A stretch of 30,033 bases of DNA from JANNSX01 sp031403155 (lineage in GTDB: Bacteria > Pseudomonadota > Alphaproteobacteria > Rhizobiales > Hyphomicrobiaceae). The notes beneath the pieces are model-generated. The model searched no databases. It worked only from the letters and a program-made list of their open reading frames with translations, and had not been told where the DNA came from. This document shows positions 7,514 through 14,406 of this stretch, piece after piece. Position 1 is the first letter of the stretch. Every line of letters begins with the position of its first letter. The DNA lies in contig JANNSX010000388.1 in the NCBI GenBank assembly GCA_031403155.1, forward strand, positions 1 through 30,033, read 5' to 3'. The position numbers and the translations under genes are program-made.

Positions 7514-9366
7514 TGTTCGAAAAGGAGACCGCGGATGAGAAGCTCCGCCGCCGGTTGACCCGGCGGTCGCTCGTCATCGGCGGGGCCCAAGCCGGCGTGT
7601 TCGCCCTATTGGGGCTCAAACTCTACGACATGCAGGTTGTCTACGGCCGGCGCTACGCGCTGCTGGCCGACGAAAACCGGCTCGACACCCAGCTGATCCT
7701 GGCCCGGCGGGGCGAGATTCGTGATCGTAACGGTGTGGTGCTCGCCGAATCGCGCGAGGATTTGCGCATCAGCGTGGTGCCGGCGCTGGCGGGCGATCTC
7801 GAGAAAACCCTCGAGCGGCTCGGCAAGCTCATCGACATCCCCGATGCCGAGCGCACGGAGATTCTGGCGCTCGCCAAGAAGAGCGATCGCTTGCAGCCGC
7901 TCGTCGTCCGCGCCGGTCTCAACTGGGAGACCTATGCTCACGTCAATATGCTGTTGCCGCAGCTCCCCGGCGTCGAGACCGGCATCGCCTGGCGGCGCTC
8001 CTACTGGCGGGGGATCGATGTCGGTCACATCGTCGGATACGTCGGCCGCGCCGACCGCCGCGAGATCGCCGACGAGCCGGTGCGCCGTCAGGCCGGCCAG
8101 CGGGTCGGCAAAAGCGGTCTCGAGCTCGGCATGGAAAAGGAACTCGCCGGGACGCCCGGCTTCATCCGCCGCGAGATCGACGCCCGGGGCCGGGTCGTTC
8201 GCGAGCTCGGGCGGCAGCCGGCGCATGCCGGGCGGGATCTGGTGCTGACCATCGATTCCTCGCTGCAGTCGAAAGTGCTCGAGCGCTTGCGGCTGGACGG
8301 GCTCGGCGCGGTGGCGGTGCTGGACGCGACCAACGGCGATATCCTGGCGCTCGCCTCGACGCCGACTTTCGACACGCAAGCGCTGGCCGAAGGCATCTCG
8401 AGCGAAGCTTGGCGCGAACTCGTTTCGGCGCCGGGACATCCGCTCGCCTCCAAGGCGACGCGGGGCGAGTATCCTCCGGCCTCGACCTTCAAGCTGGTGA
8501 CGGCGCTGGCCGGCCTCGAAGCCAAGGTCATCGACGAGAGTACCACCGTCACCTGCGGCGGCAGCCTCGAGCATGCCGGCCATCGCTTCGGCTGCTGGTC
8601 CTCGTCGGGACACGGGCCCGTGGCGCTGCACGAGGCGATGAAGCGGTCGTGCGACGTCTATTTCTACACCGTCGCGCGCAAGCTCGGCATCAACCGGTTG
8701 GCCGATATGGCGCGCCGGCTCGGCCTCGGCCAGACCTACCCGTGCGGCCTCTCCGACCAGCGGCCTGGCCTGGTCCCCGATCCGCTCTGGAAGCTCGCCA
8801 TCAAGAGCACGCCCTGGTACGGCGGCGAGACGCTGCTCGCCGGCATTGGCCAGGGCTTCGTGCTGGCAACGCCCCTGCAACTCGCCGTGATGACCGCTCG
8901 CGTCGCCACCGGCCGCGAGGTGGTGCCGAGGCTCGTCAAGGACGATGCCGGCAGTTTGCCGCCGGCGCTCATGCCGATGTCGGCGGCGGCTCTCCAGGCG
9001 GTTCGCAAATCGCTCGTGGCCGTCGTCAACGAGCAGGGCGGTACGGCGGGTAGCGCCGTGCTGACCGGCGTCAAGGCCAAGCTCGCCGGCAAGACCGGAA
9101 CGGCCCAGGTGGCGCGTCTCAAGAACTACCAGGGCACCGACGAGCCGCCCGGAAGCTTGCGCGATCACTCGCTATTCGTCGGCTATGCCCCGGCCGATCA
9201 ACCGCGCTTTGCGGTGGCTGCCGTCGTCGAGCATGGTGGCGCCGGCTCGAAGTCGGCGGCCCCGCTCGCCCGCGACGTCATGCAGGAGCTTTTCCGGCGC
9301 TATGTGCCCGAGCTGGTGGCCGAGCCCGCCGCCGGCCAGCCTGTTGGCGAATCTAAGGGAGGTTAG
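7513..9366 (+). CDS. mrdA: Penicillin-binding protein 2, elongation-specific transpeptidase
   Basis: A 617-residue class B PBP that cross-links peptidoglycan during side-wall growth, with RodA as its glycosyltransferase partner. It has an N-terminal membrane anchor (about 16-40), the pedestal segment with RGEIRDRNGVVLAES, and the transpeptidase domain with all three active-site motifs: Ser324-xx-Lys327 in PPASTFKLV, Ser379-Cys-Asp381 (the SxN position holds Asp, as in other PBP2 proteins) and Lys527-Thr-Gly-Thr. Length is normal. Its ATG overlaps the mreD TGA (TGATG), and the rodA start follows its stop by 4 bp. Confidence 0.96.
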   Translation: MFEKETADEKLRRRLTRRSLVIGGAQAGVFALLGLKLYDMQVVYGRRYALLADENRLDTQLILARRGEIRDRNGVVLAESREDLRISVVPALAGDLEKTLERLGKLIDIPDAERTEILALAKKSDRLQPLVVRAGLNWETYAHVNMLLPQLPGVETGIAWRRSYWRGIDVGHIVGYVGRADRREIADEPVRRQAGQRVGKSGLELGMEKELAGTPGFIRREIDARGRVVRELGRQPAHAGRDLVLTIDSSLQSKVLERLRLDGLGAVAVLDATNGDILALASTPTFDTQALAEGISSEAWRELVSAPGHPLASKATRGEYPPASTFKLVTALAGLEAKVIDESTTVTCGGSLEHAGHRFGCWSSSGHGPVALHEAMKRSCDVYFYTVARKLGINRLADMARRLGLGQTYPCGLSDQRPGLVPDPLWKLAIKSTPWYGGETLLAGIGQGFVLATPLQLAVMTARVATGREVVPRLVKDDAGSLPPALMPMSAAALQAVRKSLVAVVNEQGGTAGSAVLTGVKAKLAGKTGTAQVARLKNYQGTDEPPGSLRDHSLFVGYAPADQPRFAVAAVVEHGGAGSKSAAPLARDVMQELFRRYVPELVAEPAAGQPVGESKGG

Positions 9367-9370
9367 GCCG

Positions 9371-10543
9371 ATGGTGCTCGCCTTCCGCCCCGAGCCCTCG
9401 GTCTGGCAAAGCCCGGCCAAAGCCGGCGGGCTGTTCACGGTGGGCCTGCTGCTCCCGGTGATTGCCGCGACGCTGGGCGGTATCGGCGTGCTCGCGCTCT
9501 ACTCGGCCGCCGGCGGGGCCATGGAGCCCTTCGCGATGAGCCATCTGATGCGGCTCATCATCGGCATCGCATTACTGCTGTTGCTGGCGATCCTGCCGGC
9601 GCGCCTCTGGTTGCTCGCCGCCGCTCCGTTCTATGTCGCAGCACTGGGATTGCTGGCAGTGGTGCCCTGGATCGGCGCCACGATCTCGGGCTCCCAGCGC
9701 TGGATTTCTTTCGCAGGGATCAGCGTGCAGCCGGCCGAGATCATGAAGCTGGCGCTGGTTCTGGCGCTCGCCGCCTATTACCAGATGCTGCCGCGCCATC
9801 TGGTGTCCCGGCCCCTCTTTGTGCTGCTGCCGCTCGCCGTTGTCGCCGTGCCGGCCGGGCTCGTGCTCGAGCAGCCTGATCTCGGTACCGCGCTCCTCAT
9901 CGTCGCAACCGGGCTCGCGATGATGTTCCTCGCCGGCGTCCGCAGCCTCTATTTCGTGGCCGGCCTCGTCTCGGTCGCGGTGCTGGCGCCCGTGCTTTGG
10001 GCCAATCTGCACGACTATCAGCGCGAGCGCGTTCTGGTCTTCCTCGATCCGGAGCGTGATTTGCTGGGTGCCGGCTATCAGGTCTATCAGGCCCGCATCG
10101 CGCTCGCCGCCGGGGGCATGTCCGGCAAGGGATTTCTCGAAGGCAGCCAGACCCAGCTCGATTTCGTGCCCGAGAACCATACCGACTTCATCCTCTCGCT
10201 CATTGGCGAGGAACTGGGCTTCCTCGGCACCGCGGGCGTGCTGGGGCTGTTTGCGGCCCTGCTGCTGGTGCTCGGGCTGCTCTCGCTCGGGGCGCGCGGC
10301 CGCTTCCAGCGCCTCGCCATCATGGGTGTTTCGGTACTCGTCTTCCTGCACGTCGCCATCAACACCGGCATGGTGATCGGCCTGCTGCCGGTCGTCGGCG
10401 TGCCGTTGCCGCTGGTCTCCTTCGGCGGCACCGCGATGCTGACGGGGCTCGCCGCGATCGGCATCGCCATGGGCCTTGGAGCCGCCGGTAAGGCCGATCT
10501 CGGTCCAAGGCGGCGGCCCACCTGGCGGCTGACGCGCGGGTAG
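9371..10543 (+). CDS. rodA: Peptidoglycan glycosyltransferase RodA
   Basis: A 390-residue polytopic SEDS-family membrane protein that polymerises lipid II in complex with PBP2. Family marks include the WISFAGISVQPAEIMKLALVLALA segment, EQPDLGTALLI, and near the C-terminus NTGMVIGLLPVVGVPLPLVSFGGTAML. About ten hydrophobic spans are visible. The ATG at 9371 lies 4 bp after the mrdA stop and has a GGGAGG ribosome-binding site. The frame is open upstream inside mrdA, but an earlier start would add residues foreign to the family. Confidence 0.96.
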   Translation: MVLAFRPEPSVWQSPAKAGGLFTVGLLLPVIAATLGGIGVLALYSAAGGAMEPFAMSHLMRLIIGIALLLLLAILPARLWLLAAAPFYVAALGLLAVVPWIGATISGSQRWISFAGISVQPAEIMKLALVLALAAYYQMLPRHLVSRPLFVLLPLAVVAVPAGLVLEQPDLGTALLIVATGLAMMFLAGVRSLYFVAGLVSVAVLAPVLWANLHDYQRERVLVFLDPERDLLGAGYQVYQARIALAAGGMSGKGFLEGSQTQLDFVPENHTDFILSLIGEELGFLGTAGVLGLFAALLLVLGLLSLGARGRFQRLAIMGVSVLVFLHVAINTGMVIGLLPVVGVPLPLVSFGGTAMLTGLAAIGIAMGLGAAGKADLGPRRRPTWRLTRG

Positions 10544-10925
10544 CACAAATCCGAGTGTTGCCCGGACGACATGATTCGCGTCCGGGGGGTGCGAATTGCG
10601 GCGTCAGGCCGCGGCTTGCGAAGCTCGCAAAGCGTGCTCACCACCAGCTTTCCCCAGCCTGACACACACACCCTTGACCACCCGAAAATGCTTCTACCGC
10701 AAGAGCTTGTGCGGCTCGGAAAATATTCCCGCGCACATGTGTTTTTGCTTGCAGTGTGGAGAATCACCCTGCCTCCGACGATTGGGGTTTGTCTCTCCAA
10801 ATGCAGTGCTATGTTCCGCGCCGTCACGAAAGTGATTGTCACTGAGTCGTTTGGCTTAGAGGGCTTACTGGCCCGGTGGCAGGACAGTGAAAAGTGAAGT
10901 TGCAACAGTGATGCGGGGGACGCAT
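10544..10925. other. Intergenic region between rodA and the cold-shock gene
   Basis: 382 bp without a supported gene. It holds a hairpin just after rodA (10561-10586) and a small dyad AGTGA-TTG-TCACT at 10831-10843, about 80 bp before the cold-shock start, which could be an operator. The A+T content rises compared with the coding regions, as expected for promoters and an untranslated leader. Short open frames here show no recognisable protein. Confidence 0.6.
10561..10586 (+). terminator. Hairpin downstream of rodA
   Basis: CCCGGACG (10561-10568) and CGTCCGGG (10579-10586) form a perfect 8-bp stem with a 10-nt loop, 17 bp after the rodA stop. There is no T-run, so it may end or stabilise the cell-shape transcript rather than being a classical intrinsic terminator. 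Confidence 0.4.
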
Positions 10926-11525
10926 ATGGCGAAGTTTCCGCCAGATCTCTCAGGTGAAGGTATGACACCCGAGCTCGATCTTGGTACGCCGACCGACGCA
11001 ATGCCGGTCGATGTCTACGAGGTGGTCGGGGCTATCAAGTGGTTTGATGCATCCAAGGGGTATGGGTTCATCATTCCGGACGGCGGCGGCGAGGATATCC
11101 TGCTGCACGTCACATGTCTGCGGGCCGGTGGCTTCCAGACCGCTTACGAAGGGGCCCGGCTGATCTGCCAGGTGCTCCGGCGTCCGAAGGGCCTCCAGGC
11201 CTTCCGGATCGTCGAGATGGACGAGAGCACGGCGATCCATCCTTCGACACTGGCTCAACGCACGCACGTGACGGTCGAGCCCGAGAGCGACTACGAGCGG
11301 GCCATGGTCAAATGGTTCAACCGCTTGCGGGGCTTCGGCTTCCTGACGCGGGGAGAAGGGACGCCCGACATCTTCGTGCATATGGAAACATTGCGCCGCT
11401 ATGGCTTTACCGAGCTCAGGCCCGGCCAGTATGTTATGGTCCGCTATGGTCACGGCTCTAAAGGTCTCATGGCGGCCGATCTCCGGCCGGAAGGCGCACC
11501 CAGCCGGTTGCCGCCTCAGCACTGA
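10926..11525 (+). CDS. Double cold-shock-domain protein
   Basis: A 199-residue protein with two OB-fold cold-shock domains. CSD1 (about 33-98) has GAIKWFDASKGYGFI with the RNP1-like KGYGF and RNP2-like ILLHVT. CSD2 (about 132-190) has AMVKWFNRLRGFGFLTR and IFVHME. Such proteins bind single-stranded RNA or DNA as chaperones. Twin-CSD proteins of about 200 residues are typical of Rhizobiales, where they sit next to a DUF192 gene, as here. The ATG at 10926 has GGGGGA upstream; a GTG at 10887 and an ATG at 10911 are in frame. The next gene starts 1 bp after the stop, so the two are almost certainly co-transcribed. Confidence 0.92.
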   Translation: MAKFPPDLSGEGMTPELDLGTPTDAMPVDVYEVVGAIKWFDASKGYGFIIPDGGGEDILLHVTCLRAGGFQTAYEGARLICQVLRRPKGLQAFRIVEMDESTAIHPSTLAQRTHVTVEPESDYERAMVKWFNRLRGFGFLTRGEGTPDIFVHMETLRRYGFTELRPGQYVMVRYGHGSKGLMAADLRPEGAPSRLPPQH

Positions 11526-11526
11526 C

Positions 11527-12039
11527 ATGCCCCGGGCCGGTGCCTTGAGCGCCGCCCGGATCATCGGGAATTTCGGAAGGGCTGCCTCGGCGGCCCTTCT
11601 CATTTTGTGCGTCCTGCTTGCGGGGGCGGGCGGAGCAGCGAAGGCGGACGGCATGCGGCGCGACAAGCTCGTTCTGGCGATCGGCGAGGCGCGCCACGAG
11701 CTCGACGTCGAGATCGCCGAGGCACCGGCCGAGAAGGCCCAGGGTCTGATGTTTCGCCGGAGTCTGGGCGAGAAAGAAGGCATGCTGTTTCTCTACGCCG
11801 AGCCGCAGGACGTCTCCATGTGGATGCGCAACACCTACATTCCGCTCGACATGGTGTTCGTGGCGAAGGATGGGACGGTCGCCAGCATCGCCGAGCATAC
11901 CACGCCGTTCTCGGAAGCTCACATCTCGTCGGGGGGGACGGTATTGGCCGTCCTCGAGATCAACGCAGGCACGGCGGAGAAGCTCGCCCTGAAGCCGGGC
12001 GACAAGCTGCTGCACAAGGCCTTCGGAACGGCCAATTGA
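11527..12039 (+). CDS. DUF192 family exported protein
   Basis: 170 residues. An N-terminal signal peptide or anchor (AALLILCVLLAGAGGAAKA, about 19-37) is followed by a DUF192 domain with the family signatures AEKAQGLMFRRSLGEKEGMLF, MWMRNTYIPLDMVFV and VLEINAGTAEKLALKPGD. The domain's function is not established. The ATG at 11527 lies just after the stop of the cold-shock gene, with a spacing that implies a bicistronic mRNA. A hairpin plus T-run follows before tRNA-Pro. The frame extends upstream inside the cold-shock gene, but those residues do not belong to the family. Confidence 0.92.
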   Translation: MPRAGALSAARIIGNFGRAASAALLILCVLLAGAGGAAKADGMRRDKLVLAIGEARHELDVEIAEAPAEKAQGLMFRRSLGEKEGMLFLYAEPQDVSMWMRNTYIPLDMVFVAKDGTVASIAEHTTPFSEAHISSGGTVLAVLEINAGTAEKLALKPGDKLLHKAFGTAN

Positions 12040-12071
12040 GGCTGACATCGCGTAATCCTTGACGCTTTGGG

Positions 12072-12102
12072 CGCCTCACGGCACAAGGAGGCGGGCCTTT
12101 TT
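12072..12102 (+). terminator. Intrinsic terminator after the cold-shock/DUF192 pair
   Basis: CGCCTC (12072-12077) pairs with GAGGCG (12088-12093), followed by GGCC and five T at 12098-12102, immediately before tRNA-Pro. The stem is short, but position and T-run fit a terminator. Confidence 0.55.
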
Positions 12103-12179
12103 CGGGGCATAGCTCAGCCTGGTAGAGCACCTGCTTTGGGAGCAGGGGGTCGCGAGTTCGAATCCCGCTGCCCCGACCA
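12103..12179 (+). tRNA. tRNA-Pro (anticodon UGG)
   Basis: A 77-nt cloverleaf: acceptor CGGGGCA/TGCCCCG, a D-arm with GCTCAGCCTGGTAGAGC, anticodon stem CCTGC/GCAGG around loop TTTGGGA (anticodon TGG), T-arm GCGAG-TTCGAAT-CCCGC, discriminator A and an encoded CCA end. It lies between the DUF192 gene and the NDUFS4-like gene, a position familiar in Rhizobiales. Confidence 0.97.
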
Positions 12180-12224
12180 ATGGCCGCCTTAACTCGATGC
12201 CGACGAACCGGAGTGTCAAAAAAC

Positions 12225-12530
12225 ATGGTTGCCCGCATCTACAAGCCGGCCCGGTCGGCCATGCAGTCGGGCGTCGCACAGACCCAGGAATGGGTGCTCG
12301 AGCACGAGCCGATGAAGCGTCGGGAGCTCGATCCGCTGATGGGCTGGACCTCGGCGGCGGAGACCGAGACGCAGGTGAAGCTCCGGTTTGCCTCGAAGGA
12401 AGAGGCGATCGCCTATGCCGAGCGCCAGGGCATCGCCTACACCGTGGTCGAGCCGGCGGCCAAGCGCGCGCAGAAGAAATCCTACTCGGATAATTTCAAG
12501 TACGGCCGCATCGGCCAGTGGACGCACTAG
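12225..12530 (+). CDS. NDUFS4-like complex I accessory subunit (ETC complex I subunit)
   Basis: A 101-residue protein of the ETC_C1_NDUFS4 family, the bacterial counterpart of the mitochondrial 18-kDa accessory subunit of NADH:ubiquinone oxidoreductase. Family marks are MVARIYKPARSAMQSG, the central GWTSAAETETQVKLRFASKEEAIAYAERQGIAYTV and the C-terminal KKSYSDNFKYGRIGQWTH. The ATG at 12225 gives the conserved N-terminus; an upstream in-frame ATG at 12180 directly abuts the tRNA end and is unlikely. It is separate from any nuo operon, as usual in alphaproteobacteria. A palindromic repeat begins at its stop codon. Confidence 0.93.
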   Translation: MVARIYKPARSAMQSGVAQTQEWVLEHEPMKRRELDPLMGWTSAAETETQVKLRFASKEEAIAYAERQGIAYTVVEPAAKRAQKKSYSDNFKYGRIGQWTH

Positions 12531-12709
12531 GGTGTTGCCGTTTTTCGTTGAATCACTTCAACACCCTAATTACTTGGTTTGTCGTGCTTCTTTTCGGAAA
12601 ACCGCTTCGGATCCCGGCCTTCGCCGGGACCGGCTTTTCCGGAAGCACTCTCCTTGGTTTGTCGTGCTTCTTTTCGGAAAACCGCTTCGCACTTTTCCGG
12701 AAGCACTCT
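12529..12709. repeat. Composite palindromic repeat, copy A
   Basis: Three hairpins in a row. First, AGGGTGTTG (12529-12537) pairs with CAACACCCT (12559-12567), starting inside the stop codon of the NDUFS4-like gene. Second, GTGCTTC...GAAGCAC (12584-12648) encloses CGGAAAA/TTTTCCG and a nested TCCCGGC/GCCGGGA stem. Third, a shorter version (12664-12706) has the same arms but lacks the nested stem. The two hairpin units are direct repeats beginning TTGGTTTGTCGTGCTTC. The same three-part arrangement recurs at 18897-19080. It resembles RIME/REP-like intergenic elements of rhizobia. Confidence 0.85.
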
Positions 12710-12736
12710 AAACAAGTTTGATCGCATTCTCGGTTC

Positions 12737-12813
12737 GATCCCGTAGCTCAGTTGGATAGAGCATCTGCCTTCTAAGCAGAGGGTCGCAGGTTCGAATCCT
12801 GCCGGGATCGCCA
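12737..12813 (+). tRNA. tRNA-Arg (anticodon UCU)
   Basis: A 77-nt cloverleaf: acceptor GATCCCG/CGGGATC, D-arm GCTCAGTTGGATAGAGC, anticodon stem TCTGC/GCAGA around CTTCTAA (anticodon TCT, reads AGA/AGG), T-arm GCAGG-TTCGAAT-CCTGC, discriminator G and an encoded CCA. It is flanked on both sides by palindromic repeats. No attachment-site duplicate or integrase is seen. Confidence 0.97.
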
Positions 12814-13159
12814 AGCCGGCCTAGAGCGCTATTCGATCTGACGGAATCAGTTCGGCGCTCTAGGTTGTTGGTTGTGAGCACTTGTCTTCGACCAACCGGT
12901 TTCCACTTGGTCGGAAAGTGCTCTTGCCCTGCATCAGGCGCGGCCCACTGCAACACCAGGTTATCACCCGATTGAAGTTGCCACGTGCTCCGATGCTGAA
13001 TGGCGTCGCGCCGGCCCGGGGAGGTGGAACGTGCCGTGCGTTCCGGGATTGATGTGCTCTATGGCCTGCCGAGAGGATCGAATAGTCAGACGTACAGCAC
13101 AACAATTTTCCGCCAAGAACCTTTCTACACTGCAGGTCGTAGCTGGTAAGGAGTTGATC
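12814..13159. other. Intergenic region between tRNA-Arg and the HDO-like gene
   Basis: 346 bp. The first third is the RIME-like element (12821-12923). The rest holds a small hairpin GGAACG/CGTTCC (13026-13044) and an AT-richer stretch before the next gene (13078-13159) that probably holds its promoter, although no clear -35/-10 pair stands out. No additional gene is supported. Confidence 0.6.
12821..12923. repeat. RIME-like two-palindrome element
   Basis: The first hairpin (12821-12863) pairs CTAGAGCGC with GCGCTCTAG and holds an inner CGATCTGA/TCAGTTCG stem with one T-T mismatch. The second (12876-12923) pairs GAGCACTT with AAGTGCTC and holds CGACCAA/TTGGTCG. Two adjacent palindromes of about 100 bp match what I recall of RIME1-type elements of rhizobia. 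The second hairpin aligns with the hairpin units of the 12529 and 18897 repeats, with matched changes in both arms. Confidence 0.75.
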
Positions 13160-13936
13160 ATGACACTGGATATCGGAAATACCCGCGACACACCCGTGCC
13201 TGGCATTGCCAAGCAGTTCTCGGTCGCGCATTCGCGAAACGCCGGCCTCAGCCGCGTTATCGAGGTCTACAAGGAGTTCGCGGACCGGACGAACGGCTAT
13301 CTCCATACGCCCGTCTTCGAGCGGTTGCGGGACGGCGAGAACGACGCGGCAGTCAAGCGCTTCTTCGCGAGCCCCTTCGCGGACGTACGCATCTGGTTGC
13401 CCGAGATGTTTGGCATCTACGTCACGCGATTTCCCGATCATCCGCTGACCTACATTGTCGTCGACAATCTCTCCGACGAGTACGGAAAATACTTCGGCAA
13501 CGACGAACAGCAGCCTTCGCATGCGCTCCTCTACCGGCGCGTGCTCGATGAGCTCGGCGTGGATGTGCGCGAGGACACGATGACGACGCCGGCGAAACAG
13601 ACCTCGAAAGCGGCGGCCGCTTACTACGACTGGTTCCGCGAGCAGGTAGAAACGGAAGCGCCCGAGTATTTGATCGGCCACTTCCTCGCCTACGAGATCA
13701 CCGATGTTCTCGACTTTCCCGACTACACGATCGCGGCCAGGCGCATCTGGCGTAATAAGCCCGGCATACACGAGTTCTTCAGCCAGCACGCGGATTCGGG
13801 CCATGACGCCGCCTTCGCCCGCGACCTCGAGCCCTTCTTCGAGGAGCACCGCAAGCCGGTGATCGCCGCCATGGGCGAATTGCTGGAGCAGTGGACGAAG
13901 TTCTACCGTGCGGCTTCCATCGAGGTGAAGGCGTAG
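13160..13936 (+). CDS. Heme-oxygenase-like (HDO-fold) protein, putative iron-containing redox enzyme
   Basis: A 258-residue protein, mostly helical. I read it as heme-oxygenase-like/TENA-type, near the iron-containing redox enzyme (Haem_oxygenas_2) family: VVDNLSDEYGKYFG followed by SHALLYRRVLDELGV is the usual E...H pair of one metal-binding helix, LAYEITDVL could give the second Glu, and FFSQHADSGHDAAFA the D-x2-H ligands. The spacing of the first His of that last motif (H-x-D-x2-H rather than H-x3-D-x2-H) is atypical. Related enzymes cleave C-C bonds or oxidise N atoms with a diiron centre. The ATG at 13160 has a strong AAGGAG. It stands alone between repeats, so context does not help. Fold moderately sure, function unknown. 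Confidence 0.6.
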   Translation: MTLDIGNTRDTPVPGIAKQFSVAHSRNAGLSRVIEVYKEFADRTNGYLHTPVFERLRDGENDAAVKRFFASPFADVRIWLPEMFGIYVTRFPDHPLTYIVVDNLSDEYGKYFGNDEQQPSHALLYRRVLDELGVDVREDTMTTPAKQTSKAAAAYYDWFREQVETEAPEYLIGHFLAYEITDVLDFPDYTIAARRIWRNKPGIHEFFSQHADSGHDAAFARDLEPFFEEHRKPVIAAMGELLEQWTKFYRAASIEVKA

Positions 13937-13999
13937 ATGACGATCCGATGCATTCGCATATGGCGATCTCATTTGGTCTGAGAAGTCACCGCACCCTTT

Positions 14000-14086
14000 C
14001 CTCCCCCTTTTTATGGGGGAGGACGGCGCGCCTTGGACTTAGATGCACAGCAGCTAAGTCCTTAGGCGCGCCAAGGTGGGGGTGCT
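14000..14086 (+). repeat. Two-hairpin intergenic element, copy 1
   Basis: Hairpin A: CCTCCCCC (14000-14007) with GGGGGAGG. Hairpin B: GGCGCGCCTTGGACTTAG with CTAAGTCCTTAGGCGCGCC. The unit ends with AGGTGGGGGTGCT. Copy 2 (14236-14317, opposite strand) shares hairpin A and the AGGTGGGGGTGCT tail almost exactly, while hairpin B differs by paired changes. Confidence 0.85.
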
Positions 14087-14235
14087 GGTTCGGCGGCCCG
14101 AGCTTTCACAAGCCGGAGGCATTGTTGCAAGGCGTCAGGAGTTTCATCGACACCGCCGCGCAGATCAATTTGCAGCCATGCGCAGATGCACGGGAGCTGG
14201 CATGGGATCAATCGTGACATCGAGTTCGCTGCACG

Positions 14236-14317
14236 AGCACCCCCACCTATGTTCGCCTAAGGGTTTAGCCTGCGCTAAACCCAAGGCGAACTGTCCTCCC
14301 CCATAAGAAGGGGGAGG
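14236..14317 (-). repeat. Two-hairpin intergenic element, copy 2 (inverted)
   Basis: Read on the minus strand it starts CCTCCCCCTTCTTATGGGGG, then hairpin B as TTCGCCTTGGGTTTAGC with GCTAAACCCTTAGGCGAA, then ends AGGTGGGGGTGCT. Together with copy 1 it forms a 318-bp inverted-repeat structure around a non-coding core, like a MITE, but no target-site duplication was recognised. Confidence 0.85.
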
Positions 14318-14406
14318 AAGGTAGGCGGCGAACTCATGGTCTCTACAACAACGTCATATGTAACGACCTTGGATAATGAGCAGCGCCCCAATTCGATAGT
14401 TAAGAA

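Larger units (their letters stand above)
13937..14406. other. Intergenic region with a facing repeat pair
   Basis: 470 bp between convergent genes (HDO-like gene and acyl-CoA-dehydrogenase-like gene). It is mostly occupied by two oppositely oriented copies of an ~85-bp two-hairpin element (14000-14086, 14236-14317) around a 149-bp core (14087-14235). I see no coding signal in the core. The outermost ~60 and ~90 bp hold nothing recognisable. Confidence 0.7.

Noticed and set aside
7606..9168. 520-residue minus-strand frame opposite mrdA
   Set aside because: Antisense shadow of PBP2; no domain, skewed composition.
12737..12813. Genomic island attachment site at tRNA-Arg
   Set aside because: No integrase gene and no second copy of the tRNA 3' end were seen.
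12531..12923. CRISPR array in the repeat-rich region
   Set aside because: Repeats are few, palindromic, of uneven length and without regular unique spacers; no cas gene in the window.
14087..14235. Transposase remnant inside the inverted-repeat pair
   Set aside because: 149 bp only, no frame with transposase-like residues and no recognised target duplication.
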